Source: an uncultured Oscillospiraceae bacterium (GTDB lineage Bacteria; Bacillota; Clostridia; Oscillospirales; Acutalibacteraceae). Taken from it: a stretch of DNA of 6,275 bases. The DNA is taken from NCBI GenBank assembly GCA_900549945.1, contig URQJ01000111.1:1-6275 (forward strand), in the 5' to 3' direction. Made by a program: the position numbers and the translations under genes. This document shows, piece by piece, positions 6,268 to 6,275 of the stretch. The notes below the pieces were generated by a model. It worked only from the letters and a program-made list of their open reading frames with translations. It was not told the DNA's origin and made no database searches. Position 1 is the stretch's first letter; every line of letters starts with the position of its first letter.

Positions 6268-6272
6268 GGAGG
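6268..6272 (+). promoter_or_regulatory. Shine-Dalgarno sequence of a gene starting beyond the window
   Basis: GGAGG followed by TAA at the window end. No start codon fits inside the window, so a rightward gene probably starts within the next 10 bases. Its identity cannot be seen. Confidence 0.6.
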
Positions 6273-6275
6273 TAA

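Overview
The window is an ordinary-looking chromosomal segment of a moderately GC-rich Bacillota, most likely from the Clostridia (Oscillospiraceae- or Christensenellales-like; the exact group is inference). Evidence for this is RNase Y, a threonyl-tRNA synthetase controlled by a T-box leader, a manganese riboswitch in front of mntP, strong SigA-type promoters (TTGACA-N17-TATAAT-like) and compact intrinsic terminators. I see no mobile element, CRISPR array, tRNA or rRNA.

Layout. (1) 1-37: a bidirectional terminator. (2) 43-633, minus strand: a GntR-type regulator with a YtrA-like winged-helix domain. Its unusual tail resembles the C-terminal part of an M28-type metallopeptidase with key residues missing. 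(3) 779-878: a compact divergent promoter region. The two -35 boxes lie in an inverted repeat, and the gntR start region holds dyads that look like an operator. (4) 886-1016: a yybP-ykoY (Mn2+) riboswitch whose P1 helix competes with an intrinsic terminator, followed by mntP (1128-1709, plus strand), a manganese exporter. (5) 1750-1793: a terminator between the convergent mntP and thrS genes. (6) 1850-3754, minus strand: thrS, preceded by a complete T-box leader (about 3802-4061) with an ACC (Thr) specifier candidate, an antiterminator and a terminator. (7) 4068-4233: a second divergent promoter region (thrS to the left, rny to the right) carrying several inverted repeats. (8) 4349-5911, plus strand: rny, encoding full-length RNase Y, followed by one strong and one weaker terminator. 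(9) 6036-6275: no gene seen. It ends in a strong Shine-Dalgarno sequence that presumably serves a gene starting just outside the window.

How it works together. Four housekeeping or regulatory units are arranged as two divergent pairs. Two of them are controlled by RNA switches that choose between a terminator and an alternative helix: Mn2+ turns mntP on, and uncharged tRNA-Thr turns thrS on. Nothing here looks like a new multi-gene system. The most unusual item is the DNA-binding domain joined to a peptidase-like remnant in the GntR protein, which is divergent from the manganese exporter.
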